64,000 nt of DNA from Spartobacteria bacterium (GTDB taxonomy: Bacteria; Verrucomicrobiota; Verrucomicrobiia; Chthoniobacterales; UBA10450): NCBI GenBank assembly GCA_003134785.1, contig PLCN01000021.1, forward strand, positions 62,001 through 126,000, in the 5' to 3' direction. Positions 53,017 through 62,188 of this stretch are shown here, one piece after another. The position numbers and the translations under genes were made by a program. Every line of letters starts with the position of its first letter. Position 1 is the stretch's first letter. The notes beneath the pieces were generated by a model that was given only the letters and a program-made list of their open reading frames with translations, was not told where the DNA came from and made no database searches.

Positions 53017-53874
53017 CTACGGTAGACTACGCGTCGCCTCGTTCCCGCGCGGAGTGCGAGGCTCGTACTTATCGACCGTTTGCCAATGATTCTGACGCAC
53101 GGCGTAGAAGGGAAAACTAACCACCGTTTTTGCGGTCGCCCGGCTCATGCGCAAGAGACGGTTGCCGCCGCGCACGGGCTCGAGTTCGTAATTGAGCTGG
53201 AAGGTCGTCACTCGCGCGATAATCCAAAACAACGAGCAGGGAGACTGAAGCGACGCCTCCGCTTTCAAAACCGTGAAATCGTTCCGGCTCACCCAGAGCT
53301 TGCCCGCGAGCAGACTGAAAAATCTTTCCTCGCGTGATCTTGCATTCTGCTTTGGCTTCGGTTCGAAACTCAAAACGTAGGCGCTTTCGCCGACAGCAGT
53401 TTCATCCGGCAATCGTTTCCAAAGATATCGATCGCGCAGATCATATTTTCGAACCGCGTCCACCGCGGATTCCATCTGATTCCCTTCCGATTCGACCTTG
53501 TTTTTCGGCTGCGGTGTTGCGGAAGCTTTTACCTCCGGCGCCGATTGCTCGGCGCCCTTCTTAAAAAACGACAGCTTCCCTTCCATGCTTTCGGCCGTGT
53601 ATTCCAGCGGCCCCGAATCTCCGGGCCGAACGATCGACTTCCAGGTTCCCTTGGCCACGATTTTTCCCGAGCTATCCAGCTGATGTGTCGTGAGGGTTTG
53701 ATGATACTGCCACTTGCGTAGCGCCACCCGGCTGTCTTCGAATTGCTTGAGAGCCGCGTCGAAAATCCCAAGCGGCGTGAGCTTTTCCTCCTGCTCTGCC
53801 GCGACGGAAAATACCTGGCCCAATGCGGAGAAACAAATGACGAGAAAAGACATCGTCATGCGAAATCGGCGCAT
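53017..53874 (-). CDS. secreted LolA/DUF1571-like protein
   Basis: The protein has 285 residues from ATG 53874 (five more if a GTG at 53889 is used). A signal peptide ('MTMSFLVICFSALGQVFSVA') precedes a large beta-rich domain ('YHQTLTTHQLDSSGKIVAKG', 'YVLSFEPKPKQNARSREERF', 'LAGKLWVSRNDFTVLKAEAS'). This resembles LolA-like outer-membrane lipid-handling proteins or DUF1571. Periplasmic. The family call is tentative. Confidence 0.65.
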   Translation of the reverse strand: MRRFRMTMSFLVICFSALGQVFSVAAEQEEKLTPLGIFDAALKQFEDSRVALRKWQYHQTLTTHQLDSSGKIVAKGTWKSIVRPGDSGPLEYTAESMEGKLSFFKKGAEQSAPEVKASATPQPKNKVESEGNQMESAVDAVRKYDLRDRYLWKRLPDETAVGESAYVLSFEPKPKQNARSREERFFSLLAGKLWVSRNDFTVLKAEASLQSPCSLFWIIARVTTFQLNYELEPVRGGNRLLRMSRATAKTVVSFPFYAVRQNHWQTVDKYEPRTPRGNEATRSLP

Positions 53875-53953
53875 AGAATATTCTGGCACTTTGCTAATTT
53901 ACAAGCGCTCCATTAATGCTGGAGCGGATTAACGCGCAGGTTGCTCGCTGTCT

Positions 53954-54484
53954 CTACGGCTTCACCACTACGGACGTCCCGACGTGCACGGTGTTGTAAA
54001 ATTGTCGCGCTTTCCAATATGGCATCCGGATGCATCCGTGGGACGCAGGAACGCCGGGCAGATAACCCTGGTGCAATCCATAGCCTGGAGAGAATTCCAC
54101 GAAATACGGCATCGACGCGCCCAGGAATTTGGAATGGGCCGGCTTGGGGTCTTTCCTCACGTCCACGTTCGGCCTAACGACTCGGCCCGACCCATCGACG
54201 TAGTCGCCGTAGAGGCTGGAACGATGACCCTCGTCTTTGCGGATGACACTAAACGAACCGATCGGCGTCCGGTGTCCTTCCCGGCCGCTCGAAATTCTGG
54301 ACGCCGCCGTCACATATCGTCCGCGGTAGAGATACGCTTGCTGCTCACGTAGTTTTACCACGATCGACGGACGGCCGGAATGCCTTTGCGGCAGGTTAGC
54401 CGTGACCATCTCTGTCACGGAACTGCAGCTACTCAGGCCAACCGCGAGAACGATAAATAGCGCAAAGCGCGCGACTCGATTCAC
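53954..54484 (-). CDS. L,D-transpeptidase lipoprotein (YkuD family)
   Basis: The protein has 176 residues. The lipobox 'VGLSSC' (Cys20) shows lipid anchoring. The YkuD domain has '[20 protein letters not shown]', His138 in 'GLHQG' and the catalytic Cys151 in 'SHGCIRMP'. It forms 3-3 cross-links in peptidoglycan or attaches proteins to it. It starts 3 nt after the pnp stop on the same strand, so it is probably the last gene of the rpsO-pnp transcript. Confidence 0.93.
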   Translation of the reverse strand: MNRVARFALFIVLAVGLSSCSSVTEMVTANLPQRHSGRPSIVVKLREQQAYLYRGRYVTAASRISSGREGHRTPIGSFSVIRKDEGHRSSLYGDYVDGSGRVVRPNVDVRKDPKPAHSKFLGASMPYFVEFSPGYGLHQGYLPGVPASHGCIRMPYWKARQFYNTVHVGTSVVVKP

Positions 54485-54487
54485 GAA

Positions 54488-56650
54488 TCAGCGCGTCGGT
54501 TGTTCGACCCGATCGGGTTCCGAAGTCTGGCCAGTCTCGGTCGCGGCCCGTTCTTTGAGCGCGGCTTTGCGACTCAATTTTACGCGGCCCTTGTCGTCGA
54601 TGCCGATGCATTTCACCCAGATCATCTCACCCATCTTGGCGACGTCTTCGGTGCGATTGACGCGGAAATCCGCCAGCTCGGAAATGTGGACGAGTCCATC
54701 TTTGCCCGGGAACACTTCGACGAAGGCGCCGAATTCCTTGATCGAGACCACACGGCCGTGATAGGTCTGGCCCACTTCGATCTCGCGCGACATGCCGCCG
54801 ATGATTTCCTTCGCACGCGCCATGCTTTCGGGACTGGTCGCGTAGATGTGAACGGAGCCGTCGTCTTCGATGTTAATTTCCGCGCCGGTTTCAGCGACGA
54901 TGCCTTTGATCGTCTTGCCGCCGGGGCCGATGAGCGCGCCGATTTTCTCGGGATTAATCTTAAGCGTCTCGATGCGGGGCGCGTATTTGCTCAGATCGGC
55001 GCGCGGTTTGTCGATCGCTTGCGCCATGATCGCGAGAATTTTGGTGCGCGCTTCTTTCGTGCGCATCGTCGCTTCGGCCATGATCTTGTGGCTGACGCCC
55101 GGTAACTTTAGATCGAGCTGGAATCCGGTGATGCCGGCTTCTGTTCCGCAGACTTTGTAATCCATGTCTCCGAAATGATCTTCGGAGCCGATGATGTCGG
55201 TCAGAAGCTCGTAGCGCTTCATCTCCCCATCCTCGCCCTTCTCCGTGACGAGACCGACACTGATCCCGGCAACCGGGGTCTTGATCGGAACGCCTGCATC
55301 CATGAGCGCAAGCATTCCGCCACAAACGCTCGCCATCGAGCTGGAGCCATTTGATTCCATGATCTCGCTAGTGATGCGGACCGCATACCGGAAGTTCTCG
55401 GTCCCGGGAACAACTGGCTCGAGCGATCGCTCGGCGAGCGCGCCGTGGCCAATCTCACGACGGCTGGCGCCGCCAGTCCGGCCTGTCTCGCCGACGCTGA
55501 ACGGCGGGAAGTTGTAATGCAGGAGAAAGCTCTTCGAGGTTTCGCCACCGCCGTAAGCGTCAATATTTTGCGCTTCCTCGATCGGCGCGAGAGTCACGAG
55601 CGCGAGCGCCTGCGTTTCGCCGCGTTGAAAAATGGCTGAGCCGTGCGCGCGCGGCAGGACGCCCACTTCGCAAGTGATCGGACGCAGGTCCTGATAACCG
55701 CGGCCGTCCATCCGCTTCTGTTTGTCGAGCACGCTGATGCGGAAGGCTTTCTTCTGCACGTAATCGAACGCCTGCGAGATGGCGAACTTGTCGGCGTCCG
55801 GGAATTTCTCGAGGACGGCCGCTTTCACTTCCTCCTTCAACGCGTTCACGGCTTTGCTGCGATCGACTTTCTTTTCGTTGTAGAGCGCGCCTTCGATGCG
55901 ATCGCCCGCCACCCGGTAAGCCACTTCAAGGATTTCCTGGTTGACCGTCATGAGCGGCATCTCGCGCTTCGGTTTTCCGACTTGCGCCGCGAGCTCGCGT
56001 TGAATGCGAATCATTTCCTTGGCGTGTCCGTGCGCGAATTCGAGAGCCTTCACAAAGTCCGCTTCCGGCAGTTCGCGCGCTGAGCCTTCGATCATGATCA
56101 CGTCGTTTTCCGTCCCGACGTAAACAAGGTCCAGATCGCTGTCGTTACGTTGATCGTGAGTTGGATTGGCGATGAATTCGCCATTCACTCGACCGACGCG
56201 AACAGCGCCCACTGGACCAGCAAACGGAATGTCGGAAACGGTCAATGCGGCCGATGCGCCATTGATCGCGAGGATATCGGGATCGTTTTGGCCATCGGCG
56301 CTCAGCAGCATCGAGATGACCTGCGTGTCGTAGAGGTAACCCGCCGGAAAGAGCGGTCGCAAGGGCCGGTCCGTCATCCGCGAGGTGAGCGTCTCTTTTT
56401 CCGAAGGGCGACCCTCGCGTTTGAAATAACCGCCCGGAAATTTCCCGACCGCGGCCGCTTTTTCGCGGTAATCAACGGTGAGCGGGAACCAGTCCTGCCC
56501 CTCTTTAATTTGCGTCGCCGAGACCGCGCTGACGAGCACGATGGTGTCGCCGCTGGAGACGACGACGGAGCCGTCGGCGAGCTTGGCGATTTTGCCTGTT
56601 TCGATTGAGACCTGCGTGGACCCGATTTGGGCCGTGACCTTGTGTTGCAT
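54488..56650 (-). CDS. pnp: polyribonucleotide nucleotidyltransferase (PNPase)
   Basis: The protein has 720 residues, normal length. Two RNase PH-like domains carry '[20 protein letters not shown]' and 'RADLS'-type helical linker, with '[20 protein letters not shown]' in the second. A KH domain ('[20 protein letters not shown]') and an S1 domain ('[20 protein letters not shown]') follow. It degrades RNA 3'-5' with phosphate and is part of the degradosome in many bacteria. rpsO precedes it, the conserved order. Confidence 0.97.
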   Translation of the reverse strand: MQHKVTAQIGSTQVSIETGKIAKLADGSVVVSSGDTIVLVSAVSATQIKEGQDWFPLTVDYREKAAAVGKFPGGYFKREGRPSEKETLTSRMTDRPLRPLFPAGYLYDTQVISMLLSADGQNDPDILAINGASAALTVSDIPFAGPVGAVRVGRVNGEFIANPTHDQRNDSDLDLVYVGTENDVIMIEGSARELPEADFVKALEFAHGHAKEMIRIQRELAAQVGKPKREMPLMTVNQEILEVAYRVAGDRIEGALYNEKKVDRSKAVNALKEEVKAAVLEKFPDADKFAISQAFDYVQKKAFRISVLDKQKRMDGRGYQDLRPITCEVGVLPRAHGSAIFQRGETQALALVTLAPIEEAQNIDAYGGGETSKSFLLHYNFPPFSVGETGRTGGASRREIGHGALAERSLEPVVPGTENFRYAVRITSEIMESNGSSSMASVCGGMLALMDAGVPIKTPVAGISVGLVTEKGEDGEMKRYELLTDIIGSEDHFGDMDYKVCGTEAGITGFQLDLKLPGVSHKIMAEATMRTKEARTKILAIMAQAIDKPRADLSKYAPRIETLKINPEKIGALIGPGGKTIKGIVAETGAEINIEDDGSVHIYATSPESMARAKEIIGGMSREIEVGQTYHGRVVSIKEFGAFVEVFPGKDGLVHISELADFRVNRTEDVAKMGEMIWVKCIGIDDKGRVKLSRKAALKERAATETGQTSEPDRVEQPTR

Positions 56651-56697
56651 AGCTACTTTCTGGAATTGGCGAATCCCAGGCCGGTCACCCTGATTGT

Positions 56698-56731
56698 AGG
56701 TTTTAATCCGGCAACTGCTGGACTAAAACCT
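56698..56731 (-). promoter_or_regulatory. hairpin between rpsO and pnp
   Basis: AGGTTTTAATCC and GGACTAAAACCT pair over 12 bases with one mismatch, loop 10 nt. It lies in the rpsO-pnp spacer on the minus strand. In other bacteria this spacer holds an attenuating terminator and an RNase III site that controls pnp; the same role is plausible here. Confidence 0.5.
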
Positions 56732-56845
56732 CTAATCAAAGTGGAACGTCGGCCTGAGCGCCGGGTTTACTTTCTATTTAACGATGACGCTGACGGCGGA
56801 AAGGCGAACGAGAGACGGGAGCTGGAACCTGAGATCGGCTTGCGG

Positions 56846-57109
56846 TTACTTCCGCAAGTTGAGTTTTTCGAGCAGGTTTTTATACCGGTCGGACTCCGAC
56901 TTGCTCAGATAATCGAGCAAGCTCCGGCGCATCGCCACCATCTTGAGGAGGCCGCGGCGCGACGAATGATCTTTGGCGTGGCTCTTGAGGTGGTCGGTCA
57001 GCTGCGAGATCCGGCGGGTAAGGAGCGCAATTTGCACATCCGCGCTGCCGGTGTCCTTCTCGTGGAGCTGAAACTCCTTCATGTCCATCGTATCACTGCT
57101 TTCTGCCAT
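56846..57109 (-). CDS. rpsO: 30S ribosomal protein S15
   Basis: The protein has 87 residues. '[20 protein letters not shown]', '[20 protein letters not shown]' and '[20 protein letters not shown]' are diagnostic for S15, which binds 16S rRNA helices 20-22 early in assembly. ATG 57109 adds a few residues before the conserved core; a start at 57088 (MDMKEFQL) is also possible. pnp follows on the same strand after 195 nt. Confidence 0.97.
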   Translation of the reverse strand: MAESSDTMDMKEFQLHEKDTGSADVQIALLTRRISQLTDHLKSHAKDHSSRRGLLKMVAMRRSLLDYLSKSESDRYKNLLEKLNLRK

Positions 57110-57170
57110 AAACGAGCCGGTATTGTAGGTGAAGAACCGGCGTTGGCAAGGCGGGAAAATACCCGCTGCG

Positions 57171-57572
57171 CTACTCGCTCTTTTTGCTTCGCATCAATTC
57201 CTTGATCGAGCTGGCCGCTCCCCGGAGCGACACCTTGTTCATTTGCGCGACCCTGCCCCAAGTATTTTCCTTTGTTTTCATGGCCGCGACTTGATCGAAA
57301 CTTTTGTGCGCGGCGAGCGCGATCGAATGCGCCACGTACACTTCGCCGAGGGTGAAACCGCGCGCCTTTTCTTTTTCGAGTGTCTTGCCGGCCACGTCGG
57401 TGTTGATGGTGATGATGCTTAACATGCGCGCCTTGTCGGTCTTCGCCGCAGCGTCGATTTCCGAGATCAGTTTGTTGATGGCGATGGAATCATCAGCCTG
57501 AGCAATCGTTGTCGAAAACAACGTGATCGCGAGGAGAATGAACGAGGGCGCCCTCATACTTCGTTTGTTCAT
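57171..57572 (-). CDS. small secreted protein of unknown function
   Basis: The protein has 133 residues from ATG 57572. A signal peptide ([20 protein letters not shown] then 'TTIAQA') precedes a helical domain ('[20 protein letters not shown]', '[20 protein letters not shown]'). The mature part looks like a soluble periplasmic helical protein. It precedes rpsO on the same strand by 61 nt. No known family. Confidence 0.7.
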   Translation of the reverse strand: MNKRSMRAPSFILLAITLFSTTIAQADDSIAINKLISEIDAAAKTDKARMLSIITINTDVAGKTLEKEKARGFTLGEVYVAHSIALAAHKSFDQVAAMKTKENTWGRVAQMNKVSLRGAASSIKELMRSKKSE

Positions 57573-57688
57573 TAACAAAGAATTGGACGCGGTGCGAGCA
57601 ACAGTGCGGAACAATTACTGACAGCGGCTGCTTTCTCGGAGGGACTCGCCGCGGCGAGTCCGAAAGTGCCGGAAACACGTCCCTCCCG

Positions 57689-58450
57689 CTAACGGACGCG
57701 ATCGGGCCTGGCGACGTTTGAGCACGTGCGGCCTGAGGGCAGGCCGGTTCCAGTTTCGCGTTTGCCGTCGTACCAGAGATCGAGCTTGTCTCGCGATTGC
57801 ACTCCGCGTCTCCCGCGGAATACGATCGCGATCGATTGGGAAAAAATATGTCGCGCGGAATGCATACGCAGCTTCCGGCCGGACGTGACGACCGGCTCGC
57901 GGAGTAATTTGAATCGGCCTAGTTTTTTCAACGCCAGGGTGAAATAGACTTCTTCGCCCGCGAAAAGTTGTTCGTCGAAACCGCCGGCGGCCCGGAAATT
58001 TTCGCGAGTGGTAAAGAGAAAAGCACCGGCGCCAAGCTTGACCGCAAAATAGATGGTGCAGAAGGCCCAGACGAAAATGTGGCCCCACAGAGGAAGCGAG
58101 CCGTCGGTGGTCACGCGCGCGCCTCCGCCGGCGCAGCCATCTGCCAGGGCGCGCAGGGCGCCGGCAACGTGCGCCGCAGAAATCTGCGTGTCCGCATCGA
58201 CGAAAAATAGGATGTCGCCGCGCGCGGCCGCCGCGCCCGCGTTGCGCACCGCCGCGATCTGGCGACGCCGAACCGGAACGACGTTGGCCCCGGCCCGCCG
58301 CGCGATCGCAGCGGTCGCGTCGCTGGAATCATCATCGACTACGATGATTTCGTACGGCCGTCCCGATTTCTCCGCGGCCACGCGCAAAGCCGCGAGCGCT
58401 CGCGGCAACTCATGCTCTTCATTGTAGGCAGGAACGATAAACGAGAGCAT
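57689..58450 (-). CDS. family 2 glycosyltransferase
   Basis: The protein has 253 residues. The GT-A fold starts 'LSFIVPAYNEEHELPRALAA', with 'IIVVDDDSSDATAAIARRAG' and the DxD motif in 'ILFFVDADTQIS'. A hydrophobic segment ('WGHIFVWAFCTIYFAVKLGA') probably associates with the membrane. The C-terminal 40 residues are basic and not typical. It transfers a sugar from a nucleotide donor; acceptor unknown. Confidence 0.9.
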   Translation of the reverse strand: MLSFIVPAYNEEHELPRALAALRVAAEKSGRPYEIIVVDDDSSDATAAIARRAGANVVPVRRRQIAAVRNAGAAAARGDILFFVDADTQISAAHVAGALRALADGCAGGGARVTTDGSLPLWGHIFVWAFCTIYFAVKLGAGAFLFTTRENFRAAGGFDEQLFAGEEVYFTLALKKLGRFKLLREPVVTSGRKLRMHSARHIFSQSIAIVFRGRRGVQSRDKLDLWYDGKRETGTGLPSGRTCSNVARPDRVR

Positions 58451-58462
58451 GACGTTCCGAAG

Positions 58463-58527
58463 TGTAGAGGCGCTTGTGCCAAGCGCCTAACCAACAACAG
58501 GCGCTCGCCACGTTGAGCGCCTCTACA
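58463..58527. repeat. 65-bp inverted-repeat element
   Basis: TGTAGAGGCGCT (58463-58474) and AGCGCCTCTACA (58516-58527) are perfect complements. The core has a further AGGCGCTtgtgccAAGCGCCT hairpin. It lies between convergently spaced small genes and has no coding content. It belongs to the same TGTAG...CTACA-ended class as others in the window. Confidence 0.75.
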
Positions 58528-58542
58528 GTCCTGATCGAGCCG

Positions 58543-58812
58543 TTAGCCGACCAAATGAAATTTGCCGCAGACGTACAAGAGAATCAAAGCGCCGATGATC
58601 GACATGATGAAACCGGCCGCATGAAAGGACGTGCCCGGCTCTGGTTTCGAAAAGAGGCGCGCGATTAATCCGCCCACAATCGAGCCGCCGATACCGAGAA
58701 GCGTCGTCCACAAAAAACTCAAGTGTTCGATGCCCATCGCGCTACCCATGATTTTCTTCGCGACCCAACCGACGATAAAACCGACGATGATTGACCAGAT
58801 GATGTGCAGCAT
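58543..58812 (-). CDS. GlsB/YeaQ/YmgE-family membrane protein
   Basis: The protein has 89 residues and three hydrophobic segments ('IIWSIIVGFIVGWVAKKIMG', 'LLGIGGSIVGGLIARLF', 'GFIMSIIGALILLYVCGKF'), which is the transglycosylase-associated (GlsB/YeaQ/YmgE) pattern. Such proteins are stress-linked inner-membrane proteins with no proven activity. Confidence 0.88.
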   Translation of the reverse strand: MLHIIWSIIVGFIVGWVAKKIMGSAMGIEHLSFLWTTLLGIGGSIVGGLIARLFSKPEPGTSFHAAGFIMSIIGALILLYVCGKFHLVG

Positions 58813-58900
58813 AAGTAATCCTGTTAGTTAAGTTTCCAAGCGGGCGAGAGTAGCACCCTCGCAAAACGGAACGCCACACATTTCTGCGCGGCCAGCACGA

Positions 58901-59248
58901 TCAGGTCGCCCGAGCCTTCTCGTCCAGCGCGAGATAATCGTCCCGCGGCGGACTGAAGGTATCGAGCACCATGCTGTCTTCGATCGTTTCGATCCCGTGC
59001 GGGACGTTGCTCGCGAGATAAAAGGATTCGCCGCCACGCATCTCATGCGGCACGCCGGAAACGATCAATCGCGCGTGACCCTCAAGAATGTGCACGATCT
59101 GTTCCTGCGGATGCTTGTGCTCGGGCATGCGGCTGCCGGCATCGAGTTTCGCGATCATCTGGTACATTGAAGCGCCGTGCGTGATCGTCCGCCGCCGAAT
59201 GCCAGGCGCGATGTCGATCCATGGACTTTGGTTCGCTGGTTCGCTCAC
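58901..59248 (-). CDS. cupin-domain protein
   Basis: The protein has 115 residues. 'MPEHKHPQEQIVHILEGHAR' with metal-binding His/His/Glu and 'VPHGIETIEDSMVLDTFSPP' form a complete small cupin. It is cytoplasmic, with no signal peptide. It begins 9 nt after the AI-2E exporter gene, so the two are likely co-transcribed. Ligand unknown. Confidence 0.85.
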   Translation of the reverse strand: MSEPANQSPWIDIAPGIRRRTITHGASMYQMIAKLDAGSRMPEHKHPQEQIVHILEGHARLIVSGVPHEMRGGESFYLASNVPHGIETIEDSMVLDTFSPPRDDYLALDEKARAT

Positions 59249-59257
59249 AATGTTGTT

Positions 59258-60286
59258 TTAGCGGGAAGGACCCGTCGGATCAACCACGATGTGCTCGGAG
59301 CGCGCCGCCACCGACGGCGCCACTTCTATTTTCGACATCTCGACGCGAAGATAATTCAAGATCACGGGCGAGAGAATCATGCCGGGAACGCCCATCAATT
59401 TCTCGCCCACGATCAATCCGAATAGAGTCAGCCAGATCGGATTGCGGATGCGGGCGCCGACGATCTGGCTATTCAGAAAATATTCGAACTTGTGGACCAC
59501 GACCAGGAAGATGAGCGCGCCAATCGCCACTTTGGGCGAAACAAGAAAGCCGATGAAGACGATCACGGTGTTGCTGATGACGTTGCCCACGATCGGGAGA
59601 AGCCCGCACAGAAAGGTCAACCCGATCACCACCGGCGCATACGGAAGCTTAACCGTGAAAACGAAGATCGCGGTGAGGATCGTGTTGATGCAGGAAATCG
59701 TCATCTGCGCGCCGATCACAGTCGCGAAGCTGCGATAAAATTCGCTGAAGCGCGCGGTGATTTCATCGCAGGAGACCGAGTAAAGGTTGTTGCGCAGCCT
59801 GTGCGATTCGCGAAAGAGATCGAGCTGGCTGTTAAAGAAGAGACTGACCGCCGCGACGACGCCGATCACGAGGAAGATGAAGGTGGTCGACGCGTTGCGC
59901 GCGAAATTGGCGACGTTACCCAAGTAATGCGCTTCATCTTTCACCGCATTCATCGCTGTCGCCTTCAGCCCCTCGAAGTCGGTAAAGGGCAGGCGTAGGT
60001 CCCGGGCCTGCGCCCAGGCGGTCGCCGCGGGAATGGAGTTGTCGGCGATCTTGGGCAACGCGGCTATCGCCGCGCGAATGAAATGGCCGGCTGTGTAAGA
60101 AATTGCCGCGACGACGAGGATGAAGACGGCGAGCGCGAGCCATTTGTTGTGAATGAAGCGGCCCAATTTTGTCAGGACGAAGTAGGAGAAAAGCAGCGCC
60201 AGAAGCGGCGCGCCCAACTGAAGCAATCCCACGAGGATCAGCGTGGCGGCAAGCACGGCATAGGAGAAGCGCGCGGGATTCGTCAT
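59258..60286 (-). CDS. AI-2E family transporter
   Basis: The protein has 342 residues with about eight membrane helices. 'APVVIGLTFLCGLLPIVGNV', 'IGALIFLVVVHKFEYFLNSQ' and 'GARIRNPIWLTLFGLIVGEK' match the conserved C-terminal half of the AI-2E/TqsA family of exporters and Na+/H+ antiporter-like proteins. Despite the name, most members do not move autoinducer-2. Substrate unknown. A cupin gene follows. Confidence 0.9.
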   Translation of the reverse strand: MTNPARFSYAVLAATLILVGLLQLGAPLLALLFSYFVLTKLGRFIHNKWLALAVFILVVAAISYTAGHFIRAAIAALPKIADNSIPAATAWAQARDLRLPFTDFEGLKATAMNAVKDEAHYLGNVANFARNASTTFIFLVIGVVAAVSLFFNSQLDLFRESHRLRNNLYSVSCDEITARFSEFYRSFATVIGAQMTISCINTILTAIFVFTVKLPYAPVVIGLTFLCGLLPIVGNVISNTVIVFIGFLVSPKVAIGALIFLVVVHKFEYFLNSQIVGARIRNPIWLTLFGLIVGEKLMGVPGMILSPVILNYLRVEMSKIEVAPSVAARSEHIVVDPTGPSR

Positions 60287-60388
60287 TCAGTTCAAGGTGC
60301 GTTTCAGGAGTTTCTTGTCCAGCGAAGTCTGCGGAAGTGCGGGGACTTGAGTGACGGAGTGATGGGGAAAGGAAATTACATCACTCCA

Positions 60389-60850
60389 TTACTCCATCAC
60401 CTCCCTTGCAATCCGCCGGGCTTCTTCCTCCAGCGAGCCAAACGGATAACCGGCAGTCAGGCATTCGTGAAGATACTGCTCCAGAAAGGGGCGAACGCCG
60501 CCGAAGCGCTCATATTGCGAAGTGTGGACCAACTCGTGCAGCAATAGTCTGCGATCGTCCGCATAACGCGCCTGGATGAAGATCCCGTAACCGAACGTAA
60601 TTCCAACCGTGTCGGATGGAAACGATCGGAATTTCTCCGCCGCTTTGCGCAGGAGCGGAAACAACGGCAATGGAACTTTCTCGACGAACTTCAATCGTAC
60701 TCGGTCGGGGTGTATTAGTCCGATTTTGCGCGCGTCCGCCATCTGGGCCCCGCTCAAGGCCGTGCCGGTCTCGAGAATCAGAGCTTCCTTCTTTCGCACC
60801 CAGGCGCAAGCCAGCGGCAAAATCACTTTCACGGTGGCGCGCGCGATCAT
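60389..60850 (-). CDS. HExxH metalloprotease-like protein
   Basis: The protein has 153 residues. The motif 'LLHELVHTSQYERFGG' gives an HExxH zinc site, and a glutamate in 'YPFGSLEEEARRIAREVME' could be the third ligand. This is the pattern of small DUF4157-like proteins. No signal peptide is clear, though the N-terminus is hydrophobic ('VKVILPLACAWV'). Proteolytic activity is a guess from the motif. Confidence 0.65.
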   Translation of the reverse strand: MIARATVKVILPLACAWVRKKEALILETGTALSGAQMADARKIGLIHPDRVRLKFVEKVPLPLFPLLRKAAEKFRSFPSDTVGITFGYGIFIQARYADDRRLLLHELVHTSQYERFGGVRPFLEQYLHECLTAGYPFGSLEEEARRIAREVME

Positions 60851-60868
60851 GATGAGATCGCGCCCGCT

Positions 60869-61333
60869 TCAATGGCGGCGATCAATTTCATAAATTAAAA
60901 GAGGCAGCTCGCGGCGTTCGCCTTCAACCTTCGTCACGCTTACTCCAACGCGCTTCGCGCCCATGCGCTGGTAAAAGCCTTCCGCGTTCGGATCGGCTTC
61001 GATCTTGATGACTTGGAATCCCAAATCTCTTGCTTGTCCAGCCGCATGCTGGAACAAGGCTCGTCCGATGCCGCGACCCATCGCGCCAGGAAGGATCCAG
61101 AGATGGTCGAGATGCAACCCGTCGTTTTCGGTGGTCAGAACATAAAATCCAACGGCGCGATCGCCTTCCATCGCGCAATAGGTCGCATTCGCGGCAATGA
61201 ATTCAGGACGCATCGTGAGGATCTCCCGCCAACTTTGGATCCAGTGCTCGGGATAACCCCAATGCCGTTTCGCGGCGAAAGCGATCTCAGTCAGCACGGC
61301 TGTGTCTTCGGGTTTGGCGCGAATTATTTCCAT
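60869..61333 (-). CDS. GNAT-family N-acetyltransferase
   Basis: The protein has 154 residues. 'LWILPGAMGRGIGRALFQHA' is the acetyl-CoA-binding loop, and 'IKIEADPNAEGFYQRMGAKR' is motif B. It would acetylate an amine on an unknown substrate in the cytoplasm. It starts 15 nt after the sirtuin gene, so an acetylase and a deacylase are likely co-expressed. Confidence 0.92.
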   Translation of the reverse strand: MEIIRAKPEDTAVLTEIAFAAKRHWGYPEHWIQSWREILTMRPEFIAANATYCAMEGDRAVGFYVLTTENDGLHLDHLWILPGAMGRGIGRALFQHAAGQARDLGFQVIKIEADPNAEGFYQRMGAKRVGVSVTKVEGERRELPLLIYEIDRRH

Positions 61334-61348
61334 GAAGGCAAGGAAGGC

Positions 61349-62167
61349 CTAACGAGTAGATCGGATGCCATCTTCAACCGCGGCAGGGAAGATCTCGCTT
61401 ACTTCGCCTTCTAACCGCAGCGTTACGCATTCTTCACCATCGTGGTCAGTCGCTCCGCGATTGATCACGACGTAAGGAACGCCTCGTTTCGCCGCCAGGA
61501 GTGGAAATGACGCGGCGGGATAGACTGACAAAGTCGAACCCAGTGCCACCACGAGGTCGGTTTCCATGGCTGCGTCGCCCGCTCGCTCCAGCTCTGCCTG
61601 GTCAAGACTTTGGCCGAAGCTTATTGTTGCGGGTTTTAGGAATCCGCCACACTGGCAGAGTGGCGGCTTGCGCGTGCGACGGAAGTATTCGAAATGCGGC
61701 TCCGGATCTCCGCGCGATTGACAACTCTGACACTCCACGAGCGCATTAGAGCCGTGAAGTTCCACCAAACGTTCCGCGCTGGTGCCGGCCAGGCTGTGCA
61801 GTCCGTCGATGTTTTGGGTAACGACGCAGAGAAGTCTTCCCGCGCGTTCCAATCGGACGATAGCCTGATGAACTGTGTTGGGCTGGGCATCGCGAAAGGC
61901 GTCTCTCCCTTCGAGCTTGTAATCCCAATGCTCGATCCGCGCCGCTTCCGAAGTCATGAAATCCTGGTAGTAGACCGGCTTCCGCTTGGTCCAGACACCT
62001 TGCGGTCCGCGGAAGTCCGGAATGCCGCTCCCAGTTGAAACGCCGGCGCCGGTGAAGATCAGCGCCTTATTCGAGTTTCGAAGGTGGTCCGCGAGTGTCA
62101 CCCACAAAGCGTATAGGAATTCTCCTACTTTACGAACGACGATCGAGCCCCATTGAACTATCGCCAT
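61349..62167 (-). CDS. SIR2-family NAD-dependent protein deacylase
   Basis: The protein has 272 residues. 'ALIFTGAGVSTGSGIPDFRG' binds NAD, 'TQNIDGLHSLAG' and 'LVELHG' carry the catalytic Asn/Asp and His, and two Cys pairs ('CQSC', 'CQCG') bind zinc. It removes acyl groups from lysines using NAD. It has no transmembrane helix. The first 30 residues may be over-extended. It pairs with the downstream GNAT gene. Confidence 0.92.
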   Translation of the reverse strand: MAIVQWGSIVVRKVGEFLYALWVTLADHLRNSNKALIFTGAGVSTGSGIPDFRGPQGVWTKRKPVYYQDFMTSEAARIEHWDYKLEGRDAFRDAQPNTVHQAIVRLERAGRLLCVVTQNIDGLHSLAGTSAERLVELHGSNALVECQSCQSRGDPEPHFEYFRRTRKPPLCQCGGFLKPATISFGQSLDQAELERAGDAAMETDLVVALGSTLSVYPAASFPLLAAKRGVPYVVINRGATDHDGEECVTLRLEGEVSEIFPAAVEDGIRSTR

Positions 62168-62188
62168 TCCGAGGAAACAATTAGAGTT

